In this document: piece by piece, positions 38,084 to 49,687 of the stretch
How positions within the stretch are numbered: position 1 is the first letter of the stretch
Layout: every line of letters begins with the position of its first letter
Source: Pseudomonadota bacterium
GTDB taxonomy: Bacteria; Pseudomonadota; Gammaproteobacteria; Burkholderiales; Ferrovaceae
Reading direction: 5' to 3'
NCBI GenBank assembly: GCA_021805725.1
Contig: JAJZEH010000007.1
Coordinates: forward strand, 1 to 64,000
DNA length: 64,000 nt
Program-made: the position numbers and the translations under genes
Notes under the pieces: model-generated
What the model saw: the letters and a program-made list of their open reading frames with translations, nothing else
Told to the model about the DNA's origin: nothing
The model's database searches: none

Positions 38084-38763
38084 ACCCTGATCAAAGACCC
38101 ATTCGCAGCTTCGTCCTGCGCCAGGGACGGGTGTCGGCGGCACAGCAACGCGCAGTGGATCAACTCTGGCCGCGCTGGGGCGTGCCCTTCGTTCCAGCCC
38201 CGCCTGGCATCCAGGATACCTGGGCACTGTTTGGGCGGAACGCACCCCTGATTCTGGAAATTGGCTTTGGCATGGGGGAGACCACCGTCGCCATCGCCCA
38301 GCGCATGCCTGAAAAGGATTTTCTGGCCATCGACGTCCATACCCCTGGCATAGGCAACCTGCTCAAGCGCATTGCAGAAAGCGGCGTCACCAACATTCGC
38401 GTGATGCGCCATGATGCCGTGGAAGTGGTTCGTGGCATGCTGCTGCCAGCGTCGCTGGACGGCATTCACATCTTCTTTCCTGATCCCTGGCCCAAGACCA
38501 GACACCATAAGCGCCGCCTCATCCAGCCCGCATTCGTGCAGTTGCTGGCAAGCCGGCTTAAACCTGGTGGGCTGCTGCATTTGGCCACGGATTGGGAAGA
38601 TTATGCGCAGCAGATGCTGGCCGTGCTCAGTGCCGAACCGCTACTGAAGAACACGACCGACTGCTATGCCGAGCGACCCGCATACCGCCCCCTGACCAAA
38701 TTTGAACAACGGGGCTTGCGGTTGGGGCACGGCGTATGGGACGTCATTTTCAGCAGGGTTTAA
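38080..38763 (+). CDS. trmB: tRNA (guanine-N7)-methyltransferase
   Basis: Forms m7G46 in tRNA. 227 residues. SAM-binding [47 protein letters not shown] and the C-terminal TKFEQRG motif. The TTG start overlaps the thiG stop (TTGA), so it is probably coupled. No better start exists before the family N-terminus. The end overlaps convergent ogt by four bases. Confidence 0.94.
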   Translation: MNPDQRPIRSFVLRQGRVSAAQQRAVDQLWPRWGVPFVPAPPGIQDTWALFGRNAPLILEIGFGMGETTVAIAQRMPEKDFLAIDVHTPGIGNLLKRIAESGVTNIRVMRHDAVEVVRGMLLPASLDGIHIFFPDPWPKTRHHKRRLIQPAFVQLLASRLKPGGLLHLATDWEDYAQQMLAVLSAEPLLKNTTDCYAERPAYRPLTKFEQRGLRLGHGVWDVIFSRV

Positions 38764-39281
38764 TAATGGACCCCCTCGCGCTCCAGCAAAGCGCGTTTGA
38801 CGGAAAGCCCAAGCCCAAACCCGCCTAGGCCGCCATTACTGGCGACCACGCGGTGACAGGGCACGAGAAAGGGAACCGGATTGGCGCCGCAGGCACTGCC
38901 CACCGCGCGAGCCGCGCGCGGGCGCCCCAGATGTTTCGCCAATTGCCCATAAGTCAACACTGATCCTGCAGGAATGCTCCGCAGCGCTTTCCAGACCGCC
39001 TGCTGAAAAGGGGTACCGTGCAAATCCAGCGGTGCCCGCCAAACCTTGCCGGGATTTTCGATTGCCCCCACCAGTGCATGGAACCAGCCCTCGCGCAGAA
39101 CTGCCTGGCGCGAGGCGCTCTTCGCTCCAGGCAGTGATAATTCTGGAAACTGATCGTTCGCCAGAAACATGGCCCGTTCCTGGTCCGGCGCGAGAGAAGC
39201 CCAACGCAGCCCCTTTGCACTTGCCACCATGGGTACCCAGCCCAACGATGTTTGCTTGAGGTGAAACTCCAGGTCATTCAT
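38760..39281 (-). CDS. ogt: Methylated-DNA--protein-cysteine methyltransferase
   Basis: Suicide repair of O6-methylguanine. From the ATG at 39281 the protein has 173 residues. The C-terminal domain contains [38 protein letters not shown] and the acceptor-Cys motif VPCHRVV. A longer reading overlaps hemW and is unsupported: ATGA couples it to the hemW stop. Confidence 0.93.
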   Translation of the reverse strand: MNDLEFHLKQTSLGWVPMVASAKGLRWASLAPDQERAMFLANDQFPELSLPGAKSASRQAVLREGWFHALVGAIENPGKVWRAPLDLHGTPFQQAVWKALRSIPAGSVLTYGQLAKHLGRPRAARAVGSACGANPVPFLVPCHRVVASNGGLGGFGLGLSVKRALLEREGVHY

Positions 39282-40456
39282 GGCTCCTCCGGCAAAAAAA
39301 ATTGCAGCAGCTCGTTCAAAAAATGCTGCCCGTGCAGAGTTGGACGGATGTGCTGCCAATCCCGCGTGATCAGCCCCAGGGATTCCACCTTATCCAGGAT
39401 GGGGATGATATGCAACAGTGGCAAACCGGTGCGCGTTTCGTACAAATCGGCGGGAATTCCTTCGCAGAGCCGCATCGCATTCATCATGAACTCGAATGAC
39501 ACCGCTTCGGTGCCCACCTCCTGGCTCTCCTGAACCGCATTCCCCAGCGCCATGGCCTTCATGTAAGCCTCAGGATGCTTATGTCGCATCTGACGAACGA
39601 TCCTGTCCTGAAAGGACAGCTTGCTGTGGGCTCCCGCACCGATGCCAAGATAATCCCCAAAGGTCCAGTAGTTGAGGTTATGTGCACAACGAAATCCCGG
39701 CCTCGCAAAGGCGGATGTTTCATAGTGCTCAAAACCCGCCTCTCCCAAACGCTCACCGATGATATCGCCCATTTGCGACACCAGATCGTGGTCGGGCAGC
39801 GCGGGGGGCCTGTGATGAAAAGGCGTATTGGGCTCGAGCGTCAGTTGGTAACAGGACAAATGGGTGGGCTGGAAAGCCAGTGCGACATCGATGTCCGCCA
39901 ATGCCTGGTCCAGGGTCTGGTCCGGTAACCCATACATCAGGTCGAGATTGAAATTGTCAAAATGGTGCGCGGCGATCTCCACCGCGCGCCGGGCAGCATC
40001 GCCATCATGGATGCGCCCTAGCGCCACGAGGTGTGGGTCATGAAAACTCTGGATGCCGATCGACAGGCGATTGATCCCCGCGCGCCGGTACGCCCCAAAT
40101 CGCGCTCCCTCGAAGGTCCCCGGGTTGGCTTCGAGCGTGATCTCCGCATCGGGTGAGAGCGGCAGCAATGCCCGAATTGCATTCAGACACTCGTTCATGC
40201 CGCGTTCCGAGAGCAGGCTGGGTGTCCCGCCGCCAAAGAAGACGGAGCGTATGCGGCGACCCCAAATCCAAGGCAGGGCTGATTCCAGATCGGCGGTCAG
40301 GGCTGCTATATAACGGATTTCCGGCAAGTCGCCGCGTAGTTCGTGCGAATTGAAATCACAATACGGACATTTTTGTATGCACCACGGCAGGTGTACATAA
40401 AGCGAAAGCGGGGGGGGCGTTGCAACGCGGATCGACGCGCTATTCATGAGCTGCAT
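39278..40456 (-). CDS. hemW: HemW-like radical SAM protein (haem chaperone)
   Basis: 392 residues. The radical SAM cluster motif is CIQKCPYCDF (CxxxCxxC) near residue 27, followed by FFGGGTPSLL and the C-terminal HemN_C domain. The extra family cysteine pattern and small size favour HemW, a haem-binding protein, over true coproporphyrinogen dehydrogenase HemN. Located between rdgB and ogt, as in many betaproteobacteria. Confidence 0.92.
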   Translation of the reverse strand: MQLMNSASIRVATPPPLSLYVHLPWCIQKCPYCDFNSHELRGDLPEIRYIAALTADLESALPWIWGRRIRSVFFGGGTPSLLSERGMNECLNAIRALLPLSPDAEITLEANPGTFEGARFGAYRRAGINRLSIGIQSFHDPHLVALGRIHDGDAARRAVEIAAHHFDNFNLDLMYGLPDQTLDQALADIDVALAFQPTHLSCYQLTLEPNTPFHHRPPALPDHDLVSQMGDIIGERLGEAGFEHYETSAFARPGFRCAHNLNYWTFGDYLGIGAGAHSKLSFQDRIVRQMRHKHPEAYMKAMALGNAVQESQEVGTEAVSFEFMMNAMRLCEGIPADLYETRTGLPLLHIIPILDKVESLGLITRDWQHIRPTLHGQHFLNELLQFFLPEEP

Positions 40457-40468
40457 GACGGCGCTACG

Positions 40469-41065
40469 TCAAGTCAGGTTGGTGCTGCGCAAGCGGTCCA
40501 GAAGCCGGGCCAGGGCCTGGGCTCGGTGGCTGATCCGGTTTTTGTCCGCCACCGTCAATTCCGCCACAGTACATCCTTGCTGCGGAAGGTAAAAGTAGGA
40601 ATCATAACCGAACCCCCCATGACCCTGGGGTGACAGGATAACCTCTCCCTCCCAACGCCCCTCGGCAATCAGGGGCTCTGGATCCCCTGCGGAGCGCACC
40701 AGCACCAGAACGCAGTAGTAGTGGGCGCGCCGGTCCTTAACGCCCTGCATCTCGCGCACCAGTTTTTCGTTATTGCGCAGATCGGATTTGGGTTCCCCGG
40801 CAAAATGCGCCGAAATGACGCCAGGCCCCCCTCCCAATGCATCCACACAGAGGCCGGAATCGTCTGAAAGCGCCGGCAGCCCGCTGTGAAGCGCGGCATT
40901 TCTGGCCTTGGAGAGCGCGTTCTCGACAAAAGTGGGATGCGGCTCGGGGGCTTCCGCAATGTTGAGATCATCTTGGGGAATCACATCCCAATCAAGGGGT
41001 TGCAACAGCGACTGCAACTCACGAAGCTTTCCTGCATTTCGGCTGGCCAAAACCAGGCGTTTCAT
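40469..41065 (-). CDS. rdgB: RdgB/HAM1 non-canonical purine NTP pyrophosphatase
   Basis: Hydrolyses XTP and dITP to keep them out of nucleic acid. 198 residues. LASRNAGKLRELQSLL, FVENALSKARNAA, GLPALSDDSGLCVDALGG and the C-terminal FGYDSYFYLP and SHRAQAL motifs. The second of two adjacent ATGs gives a proper AAGG spacing of five bases and shares one base with the rph stop. Confidence 0.95.
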   Translation of the reverse strand: MKRLVLASRNAGKLRELQSLLQPLDWDVIPQDDLNIAEAPEPHPTFVENALSKARNAALHSGLPALSDDSGLCVDALGGGPGVISAHFAGEPKSDLRNNEKLVREMQGVKDRRAHYYCVLVLVRSAGDPEPLIAEGRWEGEVILSPQGHGGFGYDSYFYLPQQGCTVAELTVADKNRISHRAQALARLLDRLRSTNLT

Positions 41066-41796
41066 CATGACCTTTTGGCAGGTGATTCCAGGGCCTGTCG
41101 TTGCAGGGAAAAAAGTTCCCTGCATCCCGCCGTCGCCAGGTCGAGCAACATGTCCACCTCGGTACGACGAAAAGGCGCTCCCTCGGCAGTCCCCTGAATC
41201 TCTACGAAGTGACCATCGGCCGTCATCACCACATTCATGTCCGTATCGCAACAGGAATCTTCGTCGTAATCCAGGTCCAGTACCGGAAATCCCTCAAAAA
41301 TCCCCACCGAGACTGCCGCCACGGGTTGCAGGATGGGAGACTGCTCCAGCAGGCCGTCCCGCATCAAACACGCAATGGCATCCTCCAGGGCAAGAAAGGC
41401 TCCCGTGATGCTCGCCGTACGCGTCCCGCCATCTGCCTGGAGCACATCGCAATCCATTTGCAGCGTGCGCTCTCCCAACAGATCAAGATCGATCACGGCA
41501 CGCAGGGAGCGCCCAATCAGTCGCTGAATTTCCTGGGTTCGCCCGGATTGCTTTCCGGCAACGGCTTCCCGTTTGTTGCGGGTATCCGTGGCGCGCGGCA
41601 ACATGCCATACTCGGCAGTCAACCAGCCCCTGCCCTGTCCCTTCAAAAAACTCGGCACTTTATCTTCCACGCTGGCCGTACATAGCACCTTAGTGTCTCC
41701 AAACTCCACCAGGACGGAACCTTCGGCATGGCGGGTGTATTCACGGGTAAAACGAATGGAGCGCAGTTGATCGGGGCGGCGTTGACTGGGGCGCAT
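41065..41796 (-). CDS. rph: RNase PH
   Basis: A phosphorolytic 3'-exonuclease trimming tRNA 3' ends. 243 residues from ATG 41796 ([20 protein letters not shown]). Family motifs [44 protein letters not shown] [33 protein letters not shown] and [17 protein letters not shown] are present. Confidence 0.95.
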   Translation of the reverse strand: MRPSQRRPDQLRSIRFTREYTRHAEGSVLVEFGDTKVLCTASVEDKVPSFLKGQGRGWLTAEYGMLPRATDTRNKREAVAGKQSGRTQEIQRLIGRSLRAVIDLDLLGERTLQMDCDVLQADGGTRTASITGAFLALEDAIACLMRDGLLEQSPILQPVAAVSVGIFEGFPVLDLDYDEDSCCDTDMNVVMTADGHFVEIQGTAEGAPFRRTEVDMLLDLATAGCRELFSLQRQALESPAKRS

Positions 41797-41903
41797 GAAC
41801 TTCCTCAATGACTTTTGAAACATTCCAGATTGCTAGTTTACCGCCTTTGGGGATGCAACTGGAGTATGATGTCGCGTCTGAAACCGTCGATGAGCCTGCC
41901 ACA

Positions 41904-42776
41904 GTGGCAACCGTTAACAGCATGACTGGATTCTCAGCGGGTACCCGGGATCTCCCCTGGGGAACGTTGGCGCTGGAACTCAAAAGCGTCAACCACCGCT
42001 ACCTCGAGATCCAGTTTCGTACCCCTGACTCCCTGCGCATGCTGGAATCCGGATTGCGCGACCGCATTGCCAGCAGCGTGAAACGCGGCAAGGTGGATTG
42101 CCGCATCGAATGGCGCCGTGCCGATACCACGGCCCAAACCTTCTCGCCAGACACGGCAACCCTGGAACAACTGCGCGCTGCCAGCACCATTGTGCAAGAA
42201 GTCTTTCCCGATGCAACCCCCCTTTCCGTGGGCGAAATCCTGCAGTGGCCCGGCGTATTGCGTCAGGATGCGGATGCCGGCATCTCCCTAGAGGCAGATT
42301 GCCAGGCGCTGGCGGAAAGCGTACTGCAGACCCTGGCTGAAACGCGCGCCAGGGAAGGTGCCAAACTGAAGGCGTTTCTGCTGGAGCGCGTGGACGCCAT
42401 GGTGCTTCTGGCAGACGCCATGTCCCCGCATATTCCCTCCCTCATGGCGGCATTCCAGGAGCGTCTGGCCACGCGCCTGAAGGAGGCACTGGGCACCCAT
42501 GAAGAAGAACGCGTGCGCCAGGAAGTGGTTTTGTTTGCGGCTCGAATCGACATCGAGGAAGAGATTTCCCGCCTCAAGGTCCACCTTCAGGAAGTCAGGC
42601 GCGTCCTTGAAACGGGCGGTGCCGTGGGCAAGCGCCTTGACTTCCTGATGCAGGAACTGCACCGGGAAGCCAACACCCTGGGTTCGAAGTCCGTTTCCAA
42701 TGAAGTCTCGCGCACCTCCATGGACATGAAAGTGCTCATTGAGCAAATGCGGGAACAAGTCCAGAACATCGAATGA
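41904..42776 (+). CDS. yicC: YicC family endoribonuclease
   Basis: 290 residues from a GTG at 41904, which gives the family N-terminus ATVNSMTGFSAGT. Conserved regions: ELKSVNHRYLEIQFRTPDSLR, KRGKVDCRIEW, ILQWPGVL, and the C-terminal QELHREANTLGSKS and KVLIEQMREQVQNIE. YicC proteins are endoribonucleases that affect sRNA stability in E. coli. A longer reading is possible but exceeds the family length. It overlaps gmk by four bases. Confidence 0.93.
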   Translation: MATVNSMTGFSAGTRDLPWGTLALELKSVNHRYLEIQFRTPDSLRMLESGLRDRIASSVKRGKVDCRIEWRRADTTAQTFSPDTATLEQLRAASTIVQEVFPDATPLSVGEILQWPGVLRQDADAGISLEADCQALAESVLQTLAETRAREGAKLKAFLLERVDAMVLLADAMSPHIPSLMAAFQERLATRLKEALGTHEEERVRQEVVLFAARIDIEEEISRLKVHLQEVRRVLETGGAVGKRLDFLMQELHREANTLGSKSVSNEVSRTSMDMKVLIEQMREQVQNIE

Positions 42777-43372
42777 AGGGTCAAATTTTCATCATCGCCG
42801 CACCCTCTGGGGCTGGAAAATCCAGCTTGGTGGCTGCCTTGATTGCAGCCGACCCGGGAGTCAGGCTATCCATTTCTCACACTACCCGAACCCCGCGCCC
42901 CGGCGAAATGAATGGACGAGAGTACCATTTCGTATCCCATGAGGCTTTTCGCGGCATGCAGGAGCGCGGCGAGTTTCTCGAATCTGCCGAAGTCTATGGC
43001 AACTTTTACGGAACCTCTTCGGCCGATATCCGCCATAGCCTGGAACAGGGCCGCGACGTCGTTCTTGAAATTGACTGGCAGGGTGCACGCCAGGTTCGCG
43101 CTCTGTTCATGGATGCGCTCAGCATCTTCATCCTGCCGCCTTCCCTGGAAGCCTTAAGGGAACGGCTTCTGGCGCGAGGCAAGGATCCTTTGGAAGTCAT
43201 CGAAAAACGCCTTGCTTTGGCCCGGGAAGATCTCAGCCATGAGAATGAATTCGATTATGCTATTATTAACAACGAGTTCGCCGAAGCGGCGAAAGACCTG
43301 ACTGCCATCGTGCGCGCTGCACGGTGCCGACGCAGTCGGCAATATCCCCGCTACGCCGATTTGTTCCGTTAA
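42773..43372 (+). CDS. gmk: Guanylate kinase
   Basis: GMP to GDP. 199 residues. P-loop APSGAGKSSLVAAL, GMP-binding SHTTRTPRPGEMNGREYHFV, and ETIDWQG-like VVLEIDWQGARQV. Start coupled to the yicC stop. Conserved gmk-rpoZ-spoT order follows. Confidence 0.96.
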   Translation: MKGQIFIIAAPSGAGKSSLVAALIAADPGVRLSISHTTRTPRPGEMNGREYHFVSHEAFRGMQERGEFLESAEVYGNFYGTSSADIRHSLEQGRDVVLEIDWQGARQVRALFMDALSIFILPPSLEALRERLLARGKDPLEVIEKRLALAREDLSHENEFDYAIINNEFAEAAKDLTAIVRAARCRRSRQYPRYADLFR

Positions 43373-43395
43373 TTTCATCGAATTGAAGGTTCCCC

Positions 43396-43602
43396 ATGGC
43401 TCGCATCACTGTTGACGACGCATTGCATTCCATTCATAACCGTTTTGAGCTCACCCTTGCTGCCACCTATCGGGCACGGCAGATCGCCTCAGGAGCCACC
43501 CCCCTGGTTGAACCCAACAAGGACAAGCCTACGGTCATCGCATTGCGGGAAATTGCGGCAGGCAAGGTGGGTATGGAAATCCTCAACAAGGTGCCTGCCT
43601 AA
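43396..43602 (+). CDS. rpoZ: RNA polymerase omega subunit
   Basis: 68 residues: [35 protein letters not shown] N-terminus and [12 protein letters not shown]. Omega helps polymerase assembly and forms part of the ppGpp site. Next to spoT, which makes ppGpp. Confidence 0.95.
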   Translation: MARITVDDALHSIHNRFELTLAATYRARQIASGATPLVEPNKDKPTVIALREIAAGKVGMEILNKVPA

Positions 43603-43615
43603 AACCAGACCACCC

Positions 43616-45754
43616 GTGTCCCCTTCCGTCCCGGTCCTAGCCTCCCAATCCATTTCTCCGGCTACGCTGACCGAGGTTGCTGCCACTTACCTGCGGCCTG
43701 CCGACGTCACTCAAATCGAAGAAGCCTTCAGGGTCGCCGCGCTGGCTCACGAAGGGCAGTTTCGCAAAAGCGGCGACCCCTACATCACCCACCCCTTATC
43801 CGTCGCCACCATTCTGGCGGAGTGGCATCTTGATCCCCAGGCCTTGATGGCCGCCCTGTTGCACGACACGGTGGAGGACACCAGCACCACTTCAAGCGAG
43901 ATTGCGCTGCAATTTGGCAAGTCGGTGAGTGAACTGGTCGATGGGGTCAGCAAACTGGATCGACTGGAGTTTCAAACCGAGCAGCAGGCCCAGGCCGAGA
44001 ATTTCAGAAAGATGCTGCTGGCCATGGCCCGCGACGTCCGCGTCATCCTGATCAAGCTCGCTGACCGGCTTCACAACATGCGTACGCTGGAAGCCATGGA
44101 CGCCGGAAAGCAGCGTCGCATCGCCAGGGAAACCCTGGACATCTATGGCCCCATCGCCAATCGCCTGGGGTTGCATGCCGTGTTTCAGGAGCTGCAGGAT
44201 CTGGGCTTTCGATACCTGTTTCCAAATCGCTACCAGGTCTTGACCAAGGCCATTCGATCCGCGCGTGGCAACCGACGCGAAGTGGTCGGCAAAATCCTGA
44301 CCTCCATCAACCAGCGCCTGTCCGCCTTTGGTGTGGATGCACAGGTCACCGGGCGAGAAAAGCACCTGTCGAGCATCTATAACAAGATGCTTGGAAAATC
44401 GCTCTCCTTTTCAGAAGTTCTGGATATTTACGGCTTCCGGATTTTGGTCAAGGACATCGCCGCCTGCTATCTCGCACTGGGTGCCCTGCACACCCTGTAC
44501 AAACCGATTCCCGGGAAATTCAAGGACTACATTGCCATCCCCAAGGCCAACGGCTATCAATCCCTGCATACAACGCTGTTTGGACCCTTCGGCACGCCCA
44601 TTGAAATCCAGATTCGCACCCATGAGATGCACAAGATTGCCGAGGCGGGCGTGGCATCGCACTGGCTGTACAAATCCTCCGACACCCCATTGAGCGATGT
44701 GCAGCAAAAGACGCATCAATGGTTGCAATCCCTGCTTGAAATCCAGACCGAAAGCGGCGACGCCGTGGAGTTTCTGGAGCACCTGAAGGTTGATTTGTTT
44801 CCGGACGAAGTCTATGTGTTCACACCCAAGGGAATGATCAAATCGCTCCCCAAGGGGTCCACGCCGGTGGACTTTGCCTATGACGTGCATACCGACGTAG
44901 GCAATCGCTGCGTCGCTGCAAAGATCAACAATGAATTGGCGCCGTTGCGTACCGCCCTTTCCAACGGCGATCGGATTGAAATCATCACTGCCGAAAAAGC
45001 GGCGCCCAACCCTGCCTGGCTAAACTACGTCGTCACCGCCAAAGCGCGTTCCAAAATCCGGCACTACCTGCGCACCATGCTGCTCGATGAATCCGTGGAG
45101 CTGGGCGAACGGTTGCTCAACCAGGCACTGCGCGCCCTCAAGGTCAATCCAGGCGACATCAAAACCACACAGTGGGACCAGCTGTTAAAAGGCGACCGCT
45201 GCAAGTCACGCAATGAGGTGCTGGCAGAAATCGGCCTGGGCCGCCGCCTCAATATCGTGGTGGCCCGCGCCCTGCTGTCCCGTTCAGACATGCAATCCCT
45301 GGATGGACAGGGCTCGATCACGATTCGCGGAAGCGAAGGCATCGCCGTACAGTTTGCCCATTGCTGCCGTCCCATTCCTGGCGACCCCATCATCGGCATC
45401 ATCAAAAAGGGACAAGGGCTATTGATCCATACCCAGGATTGTCGGGCCATCCGCCAATTCCGTGCTGACCCGGACAAGTGGGTGGATGTGGAATGGGAAA
45501 ACAACAGCGGCAAGCTGTTTGACGTGGCCATCAAACTGATGGTGGTGAACCGCCGCGGCGTTCTGGCCACGGTGGCCTCGGCCATTGCCGACGCACAGTC
45601 CAACATTGACAGCGTCTCCATCACCAAACCTGACGGCACTTATACGGAAATCAACTTCACGGTTCAGGTGAAGGACCGAACCCATCTGGCGACCCTGTTG
45701 CACCATTTGCGTGAAATCCCCGAAGTGGTTCGCATCACCAGGGTTCAGAGCTAA
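43616..45754 (+). CDS. spoT: Bifunctional (p)ppGpp synthetase/hydrolase SpoT
   Basis: 712 residues from GTG 43616, the first sensible start after rpoZ. Domains in order: HD hydrolase with intact [11 protein letters not shown], synthetase ([44 protein letters not shown]), TGS ([27 protein letters not shown]), helical/zinc-like region with [11 protein letters not shown], and a C-terminal ACT domain ([24 protein letters not shown]). Both active sites look intact, so this may be the Rel-type bifunctional enzyme. I cannot tell whether a separate RelA exists. Confidence 0.95.
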   Translation: MSPSVPVLASQSISPATLTEVAATYLRPADVTQIEEAFRVAALAHEGQFRKSGDPYITHPLSVATILAEWHLDPQALMAALLHDTVEDTSTTSSEIALQFGKSVSELVDGVSKLDRLEFQTEQQAQAENFRKMLLAMARDVRVILIKLADRLHNMRTLEAMDAGKQRRIARETLDIYGPIANRLGLHAVFQELQDLGFRYLFPNRYQVLTKAIRSARGNRREVVGKILTSINQRLSAFGVDAQVTGREKHLSSIYNKMLGKSLSFSEVLDIYGFRILVKDIAACYLALGALHTLYKPIPGKFKDYIAIPKANGYQSLHTTLFGPFGTPIEIQIRTHEMHKIAEAGVASHWLYKSSDTPLSDVQQKTHQWLQSLLEIQTESGDAVEFLEHLKVDLFPDEVYVFTPKGMIKSLPKGSTPVDFAYDVHTDVGNRCVAAKINNELAPLRTALSNGDRIEIITAEKAAPNPAWLNYVVTAKARSKIRHYLRTMLLDESVELGERLLNQALRALKVNPGDIKTTQWDQLLKGDRCKSRNEVLAEIGLGRRLNIVVARALLSRSDMQSLDGQGSITIRGSEGIAVQFAHCCRPIPGDPIIGIIKKGQGLLIHTQDCRAIRQFRADPDKWVDVEWENNSGKLFDVAIKLMVVNRRGVLATVASAIADAQSNIDSVSITKPDGTYTEINFTVQVKDRTHLATLLHHLREIPEVVRITRVQS

Positions 45755-45770
45755 ACTTCAAGAGGACACC

Positions 45771-46154
45771 ATGGCCAAATCCATCATTTCCACCACCCAT
45801 GCGCCTGGCGCCATCGGGACGTACTCCCAGGCCGTTCGTGTGGGTGACACCGTTTACCTTTCCGGCCAGATTGGGCTAGACCCAGACTCCATGACGCTGG
45901 TGGAAGGCATTGATGCCCAGATCCTGCGGGTTCTGGACAACCTGCAAGCAGTCGCCCGGGCTGCCGGCGGCGACCTCTGCGATCTGGTTCGCATCACGGT
46001 TTATTTGACCGATCTTGGGCACTTTGCCAAGGTGAATGAAGCAATGGCCCAATATTTTTCATCCCCTTATCCGGCGCGTGCTGCCGTGGGTGTTGCCTCG
46101 CTGCCACGTGGCGCTTTGGTGGAAATCGACGGTGTCATGGTCCTCGACCGCTGA
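45771..46154 (+). CDS. ridA: RidA family reactive intermediate/imine deaminase
   Basis: 127 residues of the YjgF/YER057c/UK114 fold, hydrolysing reactive enamines/imines from PLP enzymes. [30 protein letters not shown], the Arg in [28 protein letters not shown] eight bases before the ATG. Located between spoT and recG. Confidence 0.93.
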   Translation: MAKSIISTTHAPGAIGTYSQAVRVGDTVYLSGQIGLDPDSMTLVEGIDAQILRVLDNLQAVARAAGGDLCDLVRITVYLTDLGHFAKVNEAMAQYFSSPYPARAAVGVASLPRGALVEIDGVMVLDR

Positions 46155-46162
46155 GTGGGTTC

Positions 46163-48211
46163 ATGTCTTCCCTGCAGGACATGGGGATTGCACCGGCCAC
46201 CCTCTCCCGTCTCAACAAGCTGGGCATTCGAACGGCGTTTGACCTCGTCCTGCACTTGCCGCTGCGTTACGACGATGAAACACGCATCGTACTGGTGCGC
46301 GATCTGCTTTATGGTCAATCCGGATGCCTGGAAGTCGAAGTCCTGGATGCCGAGGTTCAGTACCGCCCCAAGCGAACACTGCGGGTCCGGGTATGCGATG
46401 CGAGCGGCGAGCTTACTTTACGCTTTCTGAATTTTTATGGCAGTCAGATCAAACAGATGGTTGCCGGAACGCGGCTTCGCCTTTTGGGGGAGCTGCGTCA
46501 GGGCCATTTTGGATCCGAGATGGTCCATCCAAAATATCAGGTCGTCAGGGAGGCATCCCCCTTGCCGCAAACCCTCACGCCGGTTTATCCAACCACAGCC
46601 GGCTTATCCCAACTCGCGTTGCGGCGCTGCATCAACCTGGCCCTGGGCCAGTCGGATCTGACCGATACACTTCCGAAAACATTGCGTGATGCATTGCAGC
46701 TTGCCGCATTCGCGGACAGCGTAGAACTGCTGCACCATCCCCATGCCGAGGTGTCTCAACAGCAGCTGGATCGGCGCAACCATCCAGCCTGGCGCAGGCT
46801 CAAGTTCGACGAATTGCTGGCGCAGCAAATTTCCATGCGCTTGCATTATCGCGAGCGCCTTCTGCTACGCGCACCCCCGCTTGCCGGTTTTGAAACCCAG
46901 CGCGAGCGCTTTCTGAGAAGCCTGCCTTTCAGCCTGACCCAAGCCCAAAGCCGGGTCCTGCAGGAAATCGAGTCCGACCTCTCGCGACCCCATCCCATGC
47001 ACCGCCTGCTGCAAGGCGACGTCGGCAGCGGCAAAACCGTTGTGGCTGCCCTGGCCTGCCTGCGCGCCATTTCCGCAGGATTTCAGGCGGCGTTGATGGC
47101 GCCCACCGAGATTCTGACTGAACAGCACTTTCTAAAAATTGAGCAGCTTTTACAGCCTCTGGGGATTTCCACCGTCTGGATCACCAGCAGTTTGCGCAAA
47201 AAAGAAAAGGTATCGGCGCTGCAGCAAATCGCCGCCGGAACCGCGCAGCTCATCATCGGCACCCATGCCCTGATTCAAGGGCCTGTGGTTTTCAAAGCGT
47301 TGGGCTTGGTGGTCATCGACGAGCAGCACCGTTTTGGGGTGGAGCAGCGACTGACCTTACGTAAAAAAGCGGCCCAGGCAGGCCACGGACAGCCGCACCA
47401 ACTGATGATGAGCGCCACCCCCATTCCCCGCACACTCAGCATGAGCTACTTTGCTGACCTGGACGTTTCCGTCATTGACGAGTTGCCCACCGGGCGCAAA
47501 CCGATTGTCACCAAACTGATCGACGATTCGCGCAGGGACGACGTCATTGCACGGATTCGCGAAACCTGCCTGCAGGGAGGACAGGCTTATTGGGTCTGCC
47601 CCCTGATTGAGGAATCCGAGGCTTTGCAGTTGCAAACTGCCGTCGAAACTTTTGATCGCATCTCCAGCACTTTTCCGGAGCTTCGTACTGCATTGATTCA
47701 TGGCCGCCTCTCGCCTGCCGAAAAATCAGAAATCATGCAGCGATTTTCTGAAGGGACCCTGCACTTACTGGTGGCAACCACCGTCATAGAGGTGGGTGTT
47801 GATGTTCCCAATGCCTCCATCATGGTCATCGAACATGCCGAGCGCATGGGGCTGGCCCAACTCCACCAGCTCCGTGGGAGGGTGGGGCGCGGTACAACCC
47901 AGGGATTTTGCGTGCTGATGTATCATCCCCCTCTCTCTGCGCTAGCCCGCATGCGCCTGAAAGTCATTTTCGAACATACGGATGGCTTCGAGATCGCGCG
48001 CCAGGATCTCATGATTCGCGGCCCGGGTGAATATTTTGGCGCGCGTCAAAGCGGCGCACCGTTGTTGCGTTTTGCAGACCTGGAACAGGATGAAGACTTG
48101 TTGCAGCACGCCCGACACTGGGCAGATCTCTGGATTACCGAGGACCTCGCCGCAGCCCGGCGCCATCTGGATCGCTGGCTCTCCTCAAGACAGGAATTCC
48201 TGACCGCATGA
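46163..48211 (+). CDS. recG: ATP-dependent DNA helicase RecG
   Basis: 682 residues. N-terminal wedge/OB domain, then SF2 motifs: Walker [48 protein letters not shown], and the RecG C-terminal [12 protein letters not shown] and [22 protein letters not shown]. It reverses stalled replication forks and branch-migrates Holliday junctions. Confidence 0.96.
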   Translation: MSSLQDMGIAPATLSRLNKLGIRTAFDLVLHLPLRYDDETRIVLVRDLLYGQSGCLEVEVLDAEVQYRPKRTLRVRVCDASGELTLRFLNFYGSQIKQMVAGTRLRLLGELRQGHFGSEMVHPKYQVVREASPLPQTLTPVYPTTAGLSQLALRRCINLALGQSDLTDTLPKTLRDALQLAAFADSVELLHHPHAEVSQQQLDRRNHPAWRRLKFDELLAQQISMRLHYRERLLLRAPPLAGFETQRERFLRSLPFSLTQAQSRVLQEIESDLSRPHPMHRLLQGDVGSGKTVVAALACLRAISAGFQAALMAPTEILTEQHFLKIEQLLQPLGISTVWITSSLRKKEKVSALQQIAAGTAQLIIGTHALIQGPVVFKALGLVVIDEQHRFGVEQRLTLRKKAAQAGHGQPHQLMMSATPIPRTLSMSYFADLDVSVIDELPTGRKPIVTKLIDDSRRDDVIARIRETCLQGGQAYWVCPLIEESEALQLQTAVETFDRISSTFPELRTALIHGRLSPAEKSEIMQRFSEGTLHLLVATTVIEVGVDVPNASIMVIEHAERMGLAQLHQLRGRVGRGTTQGFCVLMYHPPLSALARMRLKVIFEHTDGFEIARQDLMIRGPGEYFGARQSGAPLLRFADLEQDEDLLQHARHWADLWITEDLAAARRHLDRWLSSRQEFLTA

Positions 48212-49062
48212 ATCGCCTGAATGCTTACTGGCGCCTGATGCGCCTCGACAAGCCCATTGGTACACTGCTTTTGTTGTGGCCGACCTTATGGGCGTTGTTG
48301 CTTGCCAGCCACGGCCGTCCTTCCTTCGCAAACATTGCGGTGTTTGTCCTGGGCACGCTGCTGATGCGATCAGCAGGGTGCGTCATGAATGATCTGGCGG
48401 ACCGCAAGATCGACCCTCACGTTGCACGTACCTGCCAGCGCCCCCTGGCCTCCGGAGAGGTGACCCCGCGCGAAGCATTGGTGCTGGCGGCCGCGCTGAG
48501 CCTCGTCGCTTTTGCGCTGGTGCTGACGCGCAATCACCTTACCCTGATACTCTCCCTCCCCGCGCTGTTTCTGGCCGCCAGTTACCCATTGACGAAACGC
48601 TTCTTTCCTTTGCCGCAAGCGTATCTGGGCATCGCATTTGGTTTTGGCATTCCCATGGCGTTTGCGGCTGCGACAGGCACTGTCCCCCTCCTGGCACTCA
48701 AGTTGATGCTGGCCAATGTGTTCTGGACCATTGCCTACGATACCGAGTACGCCATGGTGGATCGGAATGACGACATCCGCCTGGGCATCCACTCTTCGGC
48801 GTTGTTTTTTGGACACTGGGAGGTGACCGCCATCATGCTTTGCTATGCGGCAGCCCTGGGGCTGCTCGCCTGGGTTGGGGTATCCTCCCATCTGGGAGCC
48901 TTCTACGTTGCAGGGTTACTGGCAGCCGCAGCCATAGCGCTCTACCACTTTGTCTTGATCAGGACACGTGACCGTACGCTCTGCTTCGAGGCGTTCCTGA
49001 ATAACAACTGGCTGGGTGGGGCCGTATTTCTGGGGCTGGCAGCCGATTTACTGTGGCAGTAG
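48208..49062 (+). CDS. ubiA: 4-hydroxybenzoate octaprenyltransferase
   Basis: An integral-membrane prenyltransferase of ubiquinone synthesis. 284 residues, about nine helices. The two Asp-rich motifs are NDLADRKID (with R-x-RPLASG following) and [31 protein letters not shown] near the N-terminus. It overlaps recG by four bases. No ubiC is adjacent. Confidence 0.95.
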   Translation: MNRLNAYWRLMRLDKPIGTLLLLWPTLWALLLASHGRPSFANIAVFVLGTLLMRSAGCVMNDLADRKIDPHVARTCQRPLASGEVTPREALVLAAALSLVAFALVLTRNHLTLILSLPALFLAASYPLTKRFFPLPQAYLGIAFGFGIPMAFAAATGTVPLLALKLMLANVFWTIAYDTEYAMVDRNDDIRLGIHSSALFFGHWEVTAIMLCYAAALGLLAWVGVSSHLGAFYVAGLLAAAAIALYHFVLIRTRDRTLCFEAFLNNNWLGGAVFLGLAADLLWQ

Positions 49063-49076
49063 CGCTGGGGTTTTGG

Positions 49077-49607
49077 TCAGAAGCCGTATTTCAGGCCGAT
49101 GGAGAGCAGATCGACTCCGGCATCCCCATTGATGCGATTGTACTTGAGCTGGTAGCGGTCCCAGCCCCCCTGGAATCGCAGGCTGTGCGTGATGTCATAC
49201 TTCATCCCAAGGCCCATCATGTTGTAGGGCAGGGCGTCCGTCAGGCCATGGGTCACGCTGTTGCTGGTGGTGTCCCCATCGGTACGAACGCTGCTGAGTT
49301 TTCCGGTGAGGCCGAAGCGTTCATTGAGAGACAGTGTACCTGTACCGCCGAGCACCCAGCTGCGTGGAATCGCTGAAAACGCGCTGCCTGGACGAAGCCG
49401 TACGCTATCACTGTAACTGTCGCTCCGGTTTTTGCTGGACAGGGCGCTGCCGTCAAAACCTGCGTCGGAGTCCATTTGCATGGTCAGGGGCAACGCGCTG
49501 ATCCCGGAAAACCAACCTCCCGATTCGGCGCGAACACCCCCCGACAGCGACATTGCCGACACTGTCAGGAAAACTGCAGCCGCCTGTATCAATGAGGAAT
49601 TCTTCAA
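49077..49607 (-). CDS. Putative outer-membrane beta-barrel protein
   Basis: About 176 residues from the TTG at 49607 (GAGG nine bases upstream). A TTG at 49631 is an alternative. The signal peptide ends GGVRA-ESGGW. The mature protein alternates short strands and turns, with repeated Gly/Ser/Thr residues and a final SIGLKYGF carrying a terminal Phe, typical of small barrels. Conserved MGLGMKYDITHSLRFQGGWDRYQ resembles OmpA/OmpW-like autotransporter-free barrels. Function unknown. It lies 14 bases from the convergent ubiA end. Confidence 0.68.
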   Translation of the reverse strand: MKNSSLIQAAAVFLTVSAMSLSGGVRAESGGWFSGISALPLTMQMDSDAGFDGSALSSKNRSDSYSDSVRLRPGSAFSAIPRSWVLGGTGTLSLNERFGLTGKLSSVRTDGDTTSNSVTHGLTDALPYNMMGLGMKYDITHSLRFQGGWDRYQLKYNRINGDAGVDLLSIGLKYGF

Positions 49608-49687
49608 CTTTACTGGCCTCGTACTCCGCAATAAACCGGATTCTCACGGCTGTCATATTACCCCTAAAATCGGGCTTCAGTCCAATA